A stretch of 64,000 nucleotides of DNA from Amaricoccus macauensis. Lineage in GTDB: Bacteria > Pseudomonadota > Alphaproteobacteria > Rhodobacterales > Rhodobacteraceae. A program made the position numbers and the translations under genes. The stretch is taken from NCBI RefSeq assembly GCF_014201905.1, contig NZ_JACHFM010000002.1, positions 1,178,001-1,242,000 of the forward strand, in the 5' to 3' direction. How positions within the stretch are numbered: position 1 is the first letter of the stretch; every line of letters starts with the position of its first letter. Below are positions 46,206 through 53,658 of this stretch, piece after piece. Below the pieces are notes generated by a model. It had not been told where the DNA came from and made no database searches. It saw nothing but the letters and a program-made list of their open reading frames with translations.

Positions 46206-47249
46206 TTACCGTTCGACCTCGCGGTTCCACCGCTCGGTCCAGGCGGCGCGCTCCTTGTTGATCGCCGGCCAGTCGGGACGGATCAGCTTGCCGATCGTCT
46301 CCTCGCCGTAGATCACCCCGTCCGCCAGCTCGGGCGTGAGCTTCACCTTCGCGTTCACCGGCCCGACGCGGGACTGCTCGACGTAGATCGCCTGCGCATC
46401 CTCGCTGAGCAGATAGTTGAGCCAGGTCTCCGCGTTCGACTGGTTCGGGCTGTCCTTCACGAGGTTCAGCATCGGCATCACGATCGGCGTGCCGTCCTCG
46501 GGGTAGACGAACTTGAGGGGGAAGCCGGTGCGCCGCACGAAGCGCGCGGTCTCGCCGTTCGTCCAGACCGAGACCGCGATCTCGCCCTGCTGGAACTCCT
46601 TGCTCATCTCGCCGCCGGCGCCGAACGCGGAGACATTCTTGACGACGTCCCGGACCTTCTCGAAGCCCGGATCGATGTTCTCGACGCTGCCGCCGTTGTT
46701 CTGGGCCAGCATCATCAGGGTGAAGACGCCGGGTGTGCTGTTGAAGCCGGGCATCCCGACCATTCCCTCGAAACGGGGATCGGCGAGGTCGTTCCACGTA
46801 CGCGGCGGCGCGACGCCGGCCTTCGTCAACGCTTCCTCGTTGTAGACGAGGCCCATGGCGAGCAGGCCGTAGCCGACGCCGGAATCGTCCACGCCGCGCG
46901 CGATCGGCAGGGTGTCCTGGTAGTTCACAACCGTTTCCGGGACCGCACGCAGAACGCCGAGGTCGCGCGCCTGGCCCTGCGGGCCGTTGTCGATGCAGAC
47001 GAGATCGTATTCCGGCTTCTGGGCCTGCGCCTGAAGCTGCGCGACGAAGTGGGTCGACACTCCCGGAATGTAGCGAACCTTGATGTCGTGTTTCGACTCG
47101 AAGTCCTTGATGAGATAGTTCTCGTAAGTCTGCTGAACCGTGCCGCCGAAGCAGCCGAACACGATTTCCCCCCCGGCGTGAGCAGTCCCGGCCAGCGCGA
47201 ATACCGACGCTGCGGCGAGAAGGCACTTCTTGAAGCAGGATACTGTCAT
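46206..47249 (-). CDS. ABC transporter substrate-binding protein, PotD/AfuA-type
   Basis: ATG 47249 with GAGGGAAG upstream gives 347 residues; ATG 47267 is less likely. A signal peptide ends at GTAHA near residue 26. The mature protein starts GGEIVFGCFGGTVQQTYENYLIKDFE, as in type II extracellular binding proteins for polyamines, phosphonates or iron. WNDLADPRFEGMVGMPGF and NAETWLNYLLSEDAQAIYVE match the PotD family. Polyamine-binding Asp/Trp pockets cannot be verified by eye. It delivers the unknown substrate of the island to the PotABC-type importer. Confidence 0.92.
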   Translation of the reverse strand: MTVSCFKKCLLAAASVFALAGTAHAGGEIVFGCFGGTVQQTYENYLIKDFESKHDIKVRYIPGVSTHFVAQLQAQAQKPEYDLVCIDNGPQGQARDLGVLRAVPETVVNYQDTLPIARGVDDSGVGYGLLAMGLVYNEEALTKAGVAPPRTWNDLADPRFEGMVGMPGFNSTPGVFTLMMLAQNNGGSVENIDPGFEKVRDVVKNVSAFGAGGEMSKEFQQGEIAVSVWTNGETARFVRRTGFPLKFVYPEDGTPIVMPMLNLVKDSPNQSNAETWLNYLLSEDAQAIYVEQSRVGPVNAKVKLTPELADGVIYGEETIGKLIRPDWPAINKERAAWTERWNREVER

Positions 47250-47285
47250 TTCCACTACTTCCCTCATTGGACGTTGGTCATTGAA

Positions 47286-47316
47286 CTCGAGCCAGCGATC
47301 CGTTCGCTGGCTTCGA
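47286..47316 (-). repeat. Hairpin between TauD and binding-protein genes
   Basis: AGCCAGCG at 47290-47297 pairs with CGCTGGCT at 47305-47312 over a seven-base loop, and flanking TCGA bases extend it with a bulge. It lies between two genes transcribed leftward. A T-run at 47338-47344 is on the wrong side for leftward termination. It may stabilise the binding-protein mRNA 5' end. Confidence 0.45.
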
Positions 47317-47351
47317 GCAGGCTCTTGTTTTTTTGACGGATGACGGTGCGG

Positions 47352-48518
47352 TCAGGTCGGCGTCGGCGTCTGGAAGAACGCCTTCGATCCGCCCGACTCG
47401 TAGGGCTTGATCCTCGACGCGGCGATGCCAGCACTCTGCTTCGCCACGATGTCGGCCTGCTTGGCCTTCATGAAGTTCGTCGGGAATTCCATGCTCGGGG
47501 TGCGGTTGGCGAGCCAGCGCCGCGCGATGTCGAAGGTGAGTCCCACCTGCCGCTGCGGCCGCGCCGGCCAGTCGCGGACTTCGAGCCAGAGGCGCAGCAT
47601 ATACCGGCGCCGATTCACCTCGTCGTGGTCCTCGTATCCGGCGCGACCGTGCAGCACGCTCCGGTTGTTGACGAACTGGATGTCACCTTCCTGGATGTTC
47701 ATGTCCAGGACGTATTCATCGGAGTTCACGATCTCCATGTAGAAGTCGTAAGCTTCGAGCTGAAGATCGGTCAGCTTCTTGCCGCCCTTCTCGACGGCGC
47801 GCTTGATTTCCCCGCTGTTCATGTTGCAGAAGAATTCGCCATTGCGAATGGCGAAGACCTCGACGGGTTCCGGAGACATCGGATCGATCCCGGCCTTCTC
47901 GGCGTCGTTGTCCATCTGGCGATAGAAGAAGCCGTCGTAGAAGACCTGCGCGAATGCCGGGTTCTTCTCGACCATCGCATTGTGGACAGCGAGCGCGCTG
48001 ACGAGTCGGCTCGCGCCCCCCGACTTCGCCGCGCGCAGACACATGAGCGAGACGATATCGCAGGCGGTTCCGTCGGTGTGGAAGCCCTGCTTGCCGCCCG
48101 CCTGATAGCCGCGCACACCCGGATCCGCGTCGGTGATGTCGATGACGCTCCCGAGCAGCTCGCCGTTGTGGGACTGCGGCACCGGGAAGCCCATGTACGT
48201 GCCGAGCGCGAAGTAGATCTTGCTGAGCTGGTCGTCGGAGTACTTGTCCCGCGGCAGTCCGCGCAGCAGCACGACGCCCGGGCCGTACCTCAGGTCGTAC
48301 TTGAGACCGGCCAGCATCCGGCCGACCTCGGGGAGAGGAAAGGTCGCCGGGTTGATTTCCAGGAGGTCCGACAGACCACACTGCTCGAACTTCCGCAGAC
48401 CCGCGTCGATCTCGGACACCTCGTCCGCCGTGAGAGTCTGCAACGCGTCTGAATGGTAGTCAAACGAACCGCCTTTCCAGGCGGCGGGGCTTTCAAGCCC
48501 CTGTGGACGATCGTGCAC
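47352..48518 (-). CDS. TauD/TfdA-family 2-oxoglutarate dioxygenase
   Basis: A GTG start at 48518 with GGGGAG upstream gives 388 residues. The iron site is the facial triad: HTD in GGKQGFHTDGTACD (about residues 146-148) and the distal His in SVLHGRAGYED near residue 289. The 2-oxoglutarate Arg is in RRRYMLRLWLE about twelve residues later. The family couples decarboxylation of 2-oxoglutarate to hydroxylation of the substrate. It is the first gene of the left-facing series, just behind operator C, so it probably makes the first attack on the imported compound. The long N-terminal and C-terminal extensions resemble gamma-butyrobetaine- and AsnO-type relatives. Confidence 0.92.
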   Translation of the reverse strand: MHDRPQGLESPAAWKGGSFDYHSDALQTLTADEVSEIDAGLRKFEQCGLSDLLEINPATFPLPEVGRMLAGLKYDLRYGPGVVLLRGLPRDKYSDDQLSKIYFALGTYMGFPVPQSHNGELLGSVIDITDADPGVRGYQAGGKQGFHTDGTACDIVSLMCLRAAKSGGASRLVSALAVHNAMVEKNPAFAQVFYDGFFYRQMDNDAEKAGIDPMSPEPVEVFAIRNGEFFCNMNSGEIKRAVEKGGKKLTDLQLEAYDFYMEIVNSDEYVLDMNIQEGDIQFVNNRSVLHGRAGYEDHDEVNRRRYMLRLWLEVRDWPARPQRQVGLTFDIARRWLANRTPSMEFPTNFMKAKQADIVAKQSAGIAASRIKPYESGGSKAFFQTPTPT

Positions 48519-48540
48519 TTTCCGCTCCCCGTATGTGCAT

Positions 48541-48556
48541 TTGATATATCATATCA
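48541..48556. promoter_or_regulatory. Island operator site C (TauD operon)
   Basis: TTGATATATCATATCA at 48541-48556 contains the perfect palindrome TGATATATCA. Read on the minus strand it includes ATATGATATATC, identical over 12 bases to site B. It ends about 23 bases before the TauD start codon, so binding here should block the promoter or start of the ten-gene series. Confidence 0.72.
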
Positions 48557-48761
48557 CCATACGGACATTGCGCAAGTCAACATCTTTGTTGGAGCGCGGG
48601 TGGAATCCTCTCGGGCGGATCGGACGGTTCGGTGCCGTGGAAATCGCGGCAAGACGGCCACGCGCACGAAAGACCGCAAGCGCCGCGCCCGCGGGCGCGG
48701 CGGCATCTGGTCCGGGTTTCGGGGAGAGTCGCCGGGAGGCCGCTTTGGCGTCGGGGAAAAC

Positions 48762-49535
48762 CTACTTCGGTTTCCGTCTGGCACGGGACGCGCGTTCGGG
48801 CTCCGTCGCCATGCTCCGGGTGTCGCCGATCGACTCCAGGAATTGCAGGAGCTTGGCGCCGCCCTGAATCATGTCGCTCTGCACGGAATTCTTCACACCG
48901 GAGGCGTCCCGCCTCTTCAGCATGTCGAGGATGACGAAATGCTCGTGACCGCCGTCATACGTCGGCCGCGCGTGCGGATAGAGGTAGTTCAGCAGCGGGC
49001 CGTTCCGCATCCAGATGTCGCCGAGGATATGCAGCAGCTCCGGCATCTGCGCCGCCTCGTAGAGCCGGTTGTGAAACTGCCAGTTCGCCCGGACCGCGTC
49101 TCCCCAGCGGCCGGACTCTTCCGCCTCCATCAGCTCGCAATGGGAGACCTTCATGAGTTCGATGTCCTCATCGGAGATCTTCGGCGTCGCGGTCTCCGCC
49201 GCCAGCCCCTCCAAATAGAGCCGGATGGTGCGCAGCTCCAGATACTGCGCATGGGTCATGTGGGCGACCACGATCGAGCGGCCATCCAGCAGTTCCAGAG
49301 CCCTCGCCCGGACGAGCTGCATCAGCGCTTCCCGGATGGGCGTCTCGGAAACCTGCATGGAAGCGGCGAGGTCGCGGATCTTGAAGCGATGTCCGGGCCA
49401 GAACCGCCCCTCCATCAGGCCGGTTCTGAGACTGTTGTATACGCTGCGGGTCAGACTATCGCGGGAAATCGGTTCCATTGGAGCGAGTTCGCCCCTCGGG
49501 GCACCGTCCATCTCTCTCAAACTCACCTCCACCAT
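48762..49535 (-). CDS. GntR-family regulator (FCD type) of the catabolic island
   Basis: The product is 257 residues from ATG 49535; ATG 49511 (behind GGAGGTGAG) and ATG 49478 are alternatives. The winged helix (RSVYNSLRTGLMEGRFWPG, then MQVSETPIREALMQLV) is typical of FadR/VanR-type GntR proteins. The all-helical FCD domain holds NWQFHNRLY and GGHEHFVILDML, whose His residues line the usual metal/ligand pocket. The gene follows the TauD promoter region on the same strand. Shared AT-rich sites before the island's operons, plus a related site before this gene, make it the likely local repressor. Confidence 0.92.
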   Translation of the reverse strand: MVEVSLREMDGAPRGELAPMEPISRDSLTRSVYNSLRTGLMEGRFWPGHRFKIRDLAASMQVSETPIREALMQLVRARALELLDGRSIVVAHMTHAQYLELRTIRLYLEGLAAETATPKISDEDIELMKVSHCELMEAEESGRWGDAVRANWQFHNRLYEAAQMPELLHILGDIWMRNGPLLNYLYPHARPTYDGGHEHFVILDMLKRRDASGVKNSVQSDMIQGGAKLLQFLESIGDTRSMATEPERASRARRKPK

Positions 49536-49593
49536 ACTGCCCGGCCCGCCACATCACGACTGCCTCACCGTATCGAGCCTCTGCACTTCATGG

Positions 49594-49605
49594 CAATATA
49601 TCAAA
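49594..49605. promoter_or_regulatory. Island operator site D (GntR autoregulation)
   Basis: CAATATATCAAA lies about 60 bases upstream of the GntR start. On the minus strand it reads TTTGATATATTG and shares TTTGATATAT with site C. It is a weaker half-palindrome. Position and similarity suggest autoregulation. Confidence 0.45.
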
Positions 49606-49789
49606 TTTCATTCTCCGTCCGCGCTCCCCCGAAAGCACGCCTGAAAGCTCCAAACCTTTCTTTTCAGCCGCCTGATCAGACCGTTGCGCCGGCGGTTGAT
49701 TGGAGATCCAGACTGCCGGCGATGGTGAGGGGGAGAGACCAGATCCTCCCGCACTCGCGAGCGAAAGGCTCCATGCATTCAAAAGTGAC

Positions 49790-50160
49790 TTATTCCACAG
49801 TTATGCTCGATGCGCCAATCGCCTGCACGCCACCGAGCACGTATATTTCGTGGGCACCGCCGCGATGCATCGCGGCGATCACCGCCGGGTTGGGCCTGCC
49901 CTGGAACGGCGCCGTGGCGGCGATGATGCGCGGCACGCCCGCGACACTCGCGGTCGCGACCGACATGTGCCCCGAGGCGACCATCGGAAACTTGCCGGCC
50001 GGCACGTAGCAGCCGACCGACTGGACGGGGATGTTCCTGTGCCCAAGGATCACGCCCGGCAGGGTTTCGATCTCGATATCCTTCATCGAGTCACGCTGGC
50101 CTGCGCGAAATTCCGCACCTGTTCTCGGGCACGATATCCACGAAATCGCGGCGCTCCACC
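49790..50160 (-). pseudogene. Histidinol dehydrogenase-like relic
   Basis: About 100 residues on the minus strand match the middle of HisD-family proteins: [49 protein letters not shown], then [14 protein letters not shown]. The match stops at a TGA-like end near 49790, where the family should continue for another 230 residues with the zinc and catalytic residues. On the other side, the preceding family sequence appears to continue in a different frame near 50115. It is therefore broken at both ends and cannot be active. Relatives oxidise histidinol or, in some clusters, sulfopropanediol. Confidence 0.82.
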
Positions 50161-50355
50161 TGAAGGACGCGCCCTTCGGCCACCGCTCCCACCCCCTCCG
50201 CTTCGTCATCGGACGGAGCGTGCTCCGGTCGTGCCGTGATTCGCTCCCCCCGCGGTTGCCCACACGAGGCAAGCACGTTGCGGATGCGTATGCAGTCCAG
50301 CTCGGGTTCGCCTGCCAAGTGTTCCGCAGGGTTCGCTCGAGCCTGTTGCACAATC

Positions 50356-50383
50356 AGTGTATACTACTTATATACTGTGGTAG
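50356..50383. promoter_or_regulatory. AT-rich inverted repeat before the enolase-family gene
   Basis: AGTGTATACTACTTATATACTGT at about 50356-50378 has the imperfect arms GTATAC and TATAC around a short spacer. It lies about 55-75 bases upstream of the enolase-superfamily start. The TATAC half-sites differ from the island's GATATAT sites, so another regulator, perhaps the second GntR protein, may bind. Confidence 0.45.
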
Positions 50384-50430
50384 TCTGACGACACACCGTG
50401 GGTGTAACTGTTGAATCTCAGAGGATTCCC

Positions 50431-51534
50431 ATGAAGATCAAAGGCATAGACGTCTACGCATACGACCTCACATATGCCCATGGTGAGTATGTCATGTCCG
50501 GCGGTCGCGCCGCTCAGGCTCAGTCATCGACGCTGGTGCGCGTGCAGACCGACGCCGGCGTCACTGGCTGGGGAGAGGCTTGCCCGCTTGGGGGGACCTA
50601 TCTGCCTGCCTTTCCCGCCGGGATCCGCGCTTCCCTCCAGGAGATGTTGCCGTACCTGATCGGCGAGGATCCGACCCGGATCACTGCGCTGCACGAGATC
50701 ATGGACGGCGTGCTGCTGGGCCAGGAGGCCGCGAAGAGCCCGATCGACATCGCCTGCTGGGACATCCTCGGCAAGGTCGCGGGACTTCCGGTCGCCGCGC
50801 TGATCGGGGGCAGGACCCAGGAGAGCTTCCCGCTCTACGAGGCCGTGCCGCTCACATCGCCCGAGGAGATGGCCGCGTTCTGCCTGCTTCGGCGCGAGGC
50901 GGGCATCAGCCGCTTCCAGCTGAAGGTCGGCAACGATCCGCATGAGGACGCCGCCCGGACCCGCGCGGTCGTCGAGGCGATGGGGGGCGAGGCCTTCATT
51001 GTCGCCGACTCGAATGGCGGCTGGAATCTGCGGCAGGCCGTGGTCGCGGTGCGCGAGTTGGCCGGGCTCGACGTGATCGTGGAGCAGCCCTGCCGCGATC
51101 TTGCCGATTGCGCGCTGGTCCAGCAGATGAGCACCCTGCCCCTGTCGCTCGACGAGTGTGTGACCGGGGTCAACGAGCTCTACCGCGCCAAGTTCGAGGC
51201 GGGCGCGGTGGCGCTCAACATCAAGATCGGCCGGCTCGGGGGCATCAGCGGCGCGGTCCGCATCCGCGATCTCGCGACCGAACTCGGCATGATCTTCACC
51301 ATCGAGGACGTGTGGGGCGGCGACGTCACCAGCGCCGCGGTCGCCCAGGTGGCGGGCTCGGCCCGGCCCGACAGCCTGATGCACGCGTCCTTCTTCAACG
51401 ACTGGACCAACGAGCACGTCGCGGGCTATGCGCCCCGCTCCGTGCAGGGCCGCGGCCGCGTGCCCGATGGCCCGGGGCTCGGGATCGAGGTCGACGAGGC
51501 GGCGCTCGGCGCCCCGATCTTCTCCGTCCGCTGA
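50431..51534 (+). CDS. Enolase-superfamily enzyme, possible cis-3-hydroxyproline dehydratase
   Basis: ATG 50431, five bases after GAGGA, gives 367 residues; an in-frame GTG at 50398 is rejected. It has the mandelate racemase/muconate lactonising layout: capping domain with GWGEACPLGGTYLP, barrel with FQLKVGNDPHEDAARTRAV, then the metal ligands in IVADSNGGWN (Asp), VIVEQPC (Glu) and LSLDECV (Asp). NIKIGRLGG carries the second lysine. Some enzymes of this type dehydrate cis-3-hydroxy-L-proline or epimerise proline betaines. The neighbouring deaminase, racemase and amino acid transporter favour a hydroxyproline role. The family is certain; the substrate is inferred. Confidence 0.85.
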   Translation: MKIKGIDVYAYDLTYAHGEYVMSGGRAAQAQSSTLVRVQTDAGVTGWGEACPLGGTYLPAFPAGIRASLQEMLPYLIGEDPTRITALHEIMDGVLLGQEAAKSPIDIACWDILGKVAGLPVAALIGGRTQESFPLYEAVPLTSPEEMAAFCLLRREAGISRFQLKVGNDPHEDAARTRAVVEAMGGEAFIVADSNGGWNLRQAVVAVRELAGLDVIVEQPCRDLADCALVQQMSTLPLSLDECVTGVNELYRAKFEAGAVALNIKIGRLGGISGAVRIRDLATELGMIFTIEDVWGGDVTSAAVAQVAGSARPDSLMHASFFNDWTNEHVAGYAPRSVQGRGRVPDGPGLGIEVDEAALGAPIFSVR

Positions 51535-51543
51535 TCTTGTCGC

Positions 51544-51570
51544 GCGCCGCGGGAGTCCTGCCCGCGGCGC
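51544..51570. terminator. Hairpin between convergent enolase-family and GntR genes
   Basis: GCGCCGCGGG at 51544-51553 pairs perfectly with CCCGCGGCGC at 51561-51570 over a seven-base loop, in the 47-base gap between the two stops. No T-run follows. Confidence 0.6.
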
Positions 51571-51581
51571 AACGCCATTCC

Positions 51582-52286
51582 TCAGAGCGCGATCGGGCGT
51601 CGGTGGTCTCGGGTAATCATCTGCTGGATCTGGCGGACGATCTGGTCGGCATGGGCCGTGGCGATCCGGTCGGCGGCCTCGATGTCGCGCGCCTCGATTG
51701 CGGCGATCATCTGCTCGTGCTCCCCCACGTACTGCAGCGGCAGCTCGTCGTCGAAGGACGAATAGTACACCCGCAGGATACGCCGCCCCTCGTCGAGCAG
51801 CCGGCCGAACAGGCCCGCGTAGTAAGGGTTGCGCCCGGCCTCGGCGATGGCCGCGTGGAAATCGCGGTTGGTGGCGATCATCGCCAGTGCGTCGCGCGCC
51901 TCCACAGCCCGGACGAAGGCAGCCTCATGGCCGCGGATGACGTCGAGATCGGCGGGCCGGTGGAACTGGGCGGCCAGCCGGGTCGTCATGCGGTACATGA
52001 GGGTTATCGCGTCGAAGAAGCTGTGCAGGTTCAGGAAGTCGATGTTGGAGACCACGGTCGAGTGGTTCGGCAGCGTCCGCACCAGCCCTTCGCCGGCAAG
52101 CCGCACGAGCGCCTCCCTGATGGGCGTGCGCGACATGGAGAACTGCTCGGTGAGCTGGACCTCGTCGATCGGGCTACCGGGCGGCAGCACGAGGTTCAGG
52201 ATGTCGTCGCGCAACGCGGTGTAGACGAGCTTGCTGCCCTCCCCTCGCTTGCGCTCGATCGGAGGGCTCTTCGTCTTCTGGGCCAT
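51582..52286 (-). CDS. GntR-family regulator (FCD type), hydroxyproline locus
   Basis: ATG 52286 with GAGAGG upstream gives 234 residues. The DNA-binding part (LVYTALRDDILNLVLPPGSPIDEVQLTEQFSMSRTPIREALVRL) is a standard GntR winged helix. The FCD domain shows NRDFHAAIAEA and VGEHEQMIAAIEARD with the usual His residues. It is divergent from the DapA-family gene. A perfect palindrome, TTGTCGACAA, lies between them and fits FCD-type operators. It probably represses the locus until the amino acid substrate or a pathway intermediate binds. Confidence 0.93.
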   Translation of the reverse strand: MAQKTKSPPIERKRGEGSKLVYTALRDDILNLVLPPGSPIDEVQLTEQFSMSRTPIREALVRLAGEGLVRTLPNHSTVVSNIDFLNLHSFFDAITLMYRMTTRLAAQFHRPADLDVIRGHEAAFVRAVEARDALAMIATNRDFHAAIAEAGRNPYYAGLFGRLLDEGRRILRVYYSSFDDELPLQYVGEHEQMIAAIEARDIEAADRIATAHADQIVRQIQQMITRDHRRPIAL

Positions 52287-52381
52287 GGGGTCGCCTCTCT
52301 CTGTGTGCAAGCGGGGTGTGCCGGTGGAGGATACGGACCTGGCCCGGAGTGCAAGACGAAACGTCGCATGCGGTTGCTTTT

Positions 52382-52391
52382 TTGTCGACAA
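52382..52391. promoter_or_regulatory. GntR-type operator TTGTCGACAA
   Basis: A ten-base perfect palindrome of the TTGT-n2-ACAA form lies in the 193-base divergent region, about 90 bases before the DapA-family start. This shape is common for FCD-type GntR proteins. Binding is inferred. Confidence 0.6.
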
Positions 52392-52479
52392 GTAAAATCC
52401 AACTCGTATTATTACCGCATCACTGACGGATTCGCGCACGCCCCGGGACGCCGCTCCCGCGCCTTGAAAGGGAAAAGAG

Positions 52480-53439
52480 ATGCAGTCCACGATCTTCACC
52501 GGAACGATCCCGGCGCTGATGACCCCGTGCAAGGCGGATCGGACGCCGGATTTCGACGCGCTGGTGCGCAAGGGCCAGGAGCTCGTCGAACTCGGCATGT
52601 CGGCCGTGGTCTACTGCGGCTCGATGGGTGACTGGCCGCTCCTGACCGACGCGCAGCGCATGGAGGGCGTCGAGCGTCTGGTCGATGCCGGGCTCCCGGT
52701 CATCGCCGGCACCGGCGCGGTCAACACCGCCTCGGCCGTGGCTCATGCCGCGCACGCCGCCTCGGTCGGCGCCAAAGGCCTGATGGTCATCCCGCGCGTC
52801 CTGTCGCGGGGCAGCGTCATCGCCGCGCAGAAGCAGCACTTCAAGGCGATCCTCGCCGCCGCGCCCGATCTGCCGGCGGTGATCTACAACAGCCCGTACT
52901 ACGGCTTCGCCACCCGCGCCGACCTGTTCTTCGCGCTGCGTGCCGAGCATCCGAACCTGATCGGCTTCAAGGAGTTCGGCGGCCCCGACGACCTCTCCTA
53001 TGCGGCCGAGCACATCACCTCGCAGGACGCGGACATCACGCTGATGGTGGGCGTCGATACCGCCGTCTACCATGGCTACGTCAACTGCGGCGCGACCGGC
53101 GCCATCACCGGCATCGGCTGCGTGCTGCCGCGCGAGGTGCTGCACCTGAACGCGCTCTGCGCCGCCGCCCAGAAGGGCGACGCAACCGCGCGCCGGCTCG
53201 GCAAGGAACTCGACGACGCGCTCCAGGTGCTTTCGACGGTTGATGCCGGCCCCGACCTCGTGCTCTATTTCAAGCACATGATGGTGCTGAAGGGCGACGC
53301 CGAGTACGGGCTGCATTTCAACGAGACCGATGCGCTCGCCCCGAGCCAGCGCGGGTTCATCGAGGCACAGCTCGCGCTCTTCGAAACCTGGTACGCCGAC
53401 TGGTCGAAGCAGCCTGAAGTCCTGCGCTACGCCGCCTGA
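52480..53439 (+). CDS. DapA-family lyase, likely pyrroline-4-hydroxy-2-carboxylate deaminase
   Basis: The product is 319 residues. The class I aldolase-type barrel of the DapA family is clear. Lys164 in IGFKEFGG is the Schiff-base lysine and Tyr136 in VIYNSPYYG is the partner Tyr. YCGSMGDWPLLTDAQRMEGVERLV replaces the usual GTTGE segment, a feature I associate with the hydroxyproline-linked branch. That branch deaminates delta-1-pyrroline-4-hydroxy-2-carboxylate to 2-oxoglutarate semialdehyde. Nearby oxidase and epimerase genes supply the earlier steps, but no aldehyde dehydrogenase for the product is adjacent. Family membership is certain and the specific reaction is likely. Confidence 0.88.
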   Translation: MQSTIFTGTIPALMTPCKADRTPDFDALVRKGQELVELGMSAVVYCGSMGDWPLLTDAQRMEGVERLVDAGLPVIAGTGAVNTASAVAHAAHAASVGAKGLMVIPRVLSRGSVIAAQKQHFKAILAAAPDLPAVIYNSPYYGFATRADLFFALRAEHPNLIGFKEFGGPDDLSYAAEHITSQDADITLMVGVDTAVYHGYVNCGATGAITGIGCVLPREVLHLNALCAAAQKGDATARRLGKELDDALQVLSTVDAGPDLVLYFKHMMVLKGDAEYGLHFNETDALAPSQRGFIEAQLALFETWYADWSKQPEVLRYAA

Positions 53440-53446
53440 TCACTGG

Positions 53447-53481
53447 CCGGCGACGGCCTTGTTGCCGTCGGCCGTCGCCGG
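53447..53481 (+). terminator. Hairpin after the DapA-family gene
   Basis: CCGGCGACGGCC at 53447-53458 pairs perfectly with GGCCGTCGCCGG at 53470-53481 over an eleven-base loop, eight bases past the stop. No T-run follows. It may separate the deaminase gene from the transporter genes or protect the mRNA end. Confidence 0.6.
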
Positions 53482-53658
53482 TGGGGCGTCCCTGCCGGCC
53501 CACGCCGCCGCTGCTTCGCAATTGCCGGGCAAGCACGACTTCTTCCGCGCTCGTCGCGGATTGCAGCCACTCGCGCTGCGAGTACTGTATCTGTGATCGG
53601 ACTTCGTACTGCAGACCAGTCTCTTCGCCGACCCAAACAACCAACAAGGAGGCTCATC

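Noticed and set aside
47286-47344. Rho-independent terminator for the TauD gene
   Set aside because: The T-run (47338-47344) lies on the plus strand and upstream of the hairpin for leftward transcripts, so it cannot serve the TauD mRNA.
29365-50160. Catabolic island as a transposon or integrative element
   Set aside because: I found no transposase, integrase, terminal repeats or target duplication. The relic at its edge is not enough.
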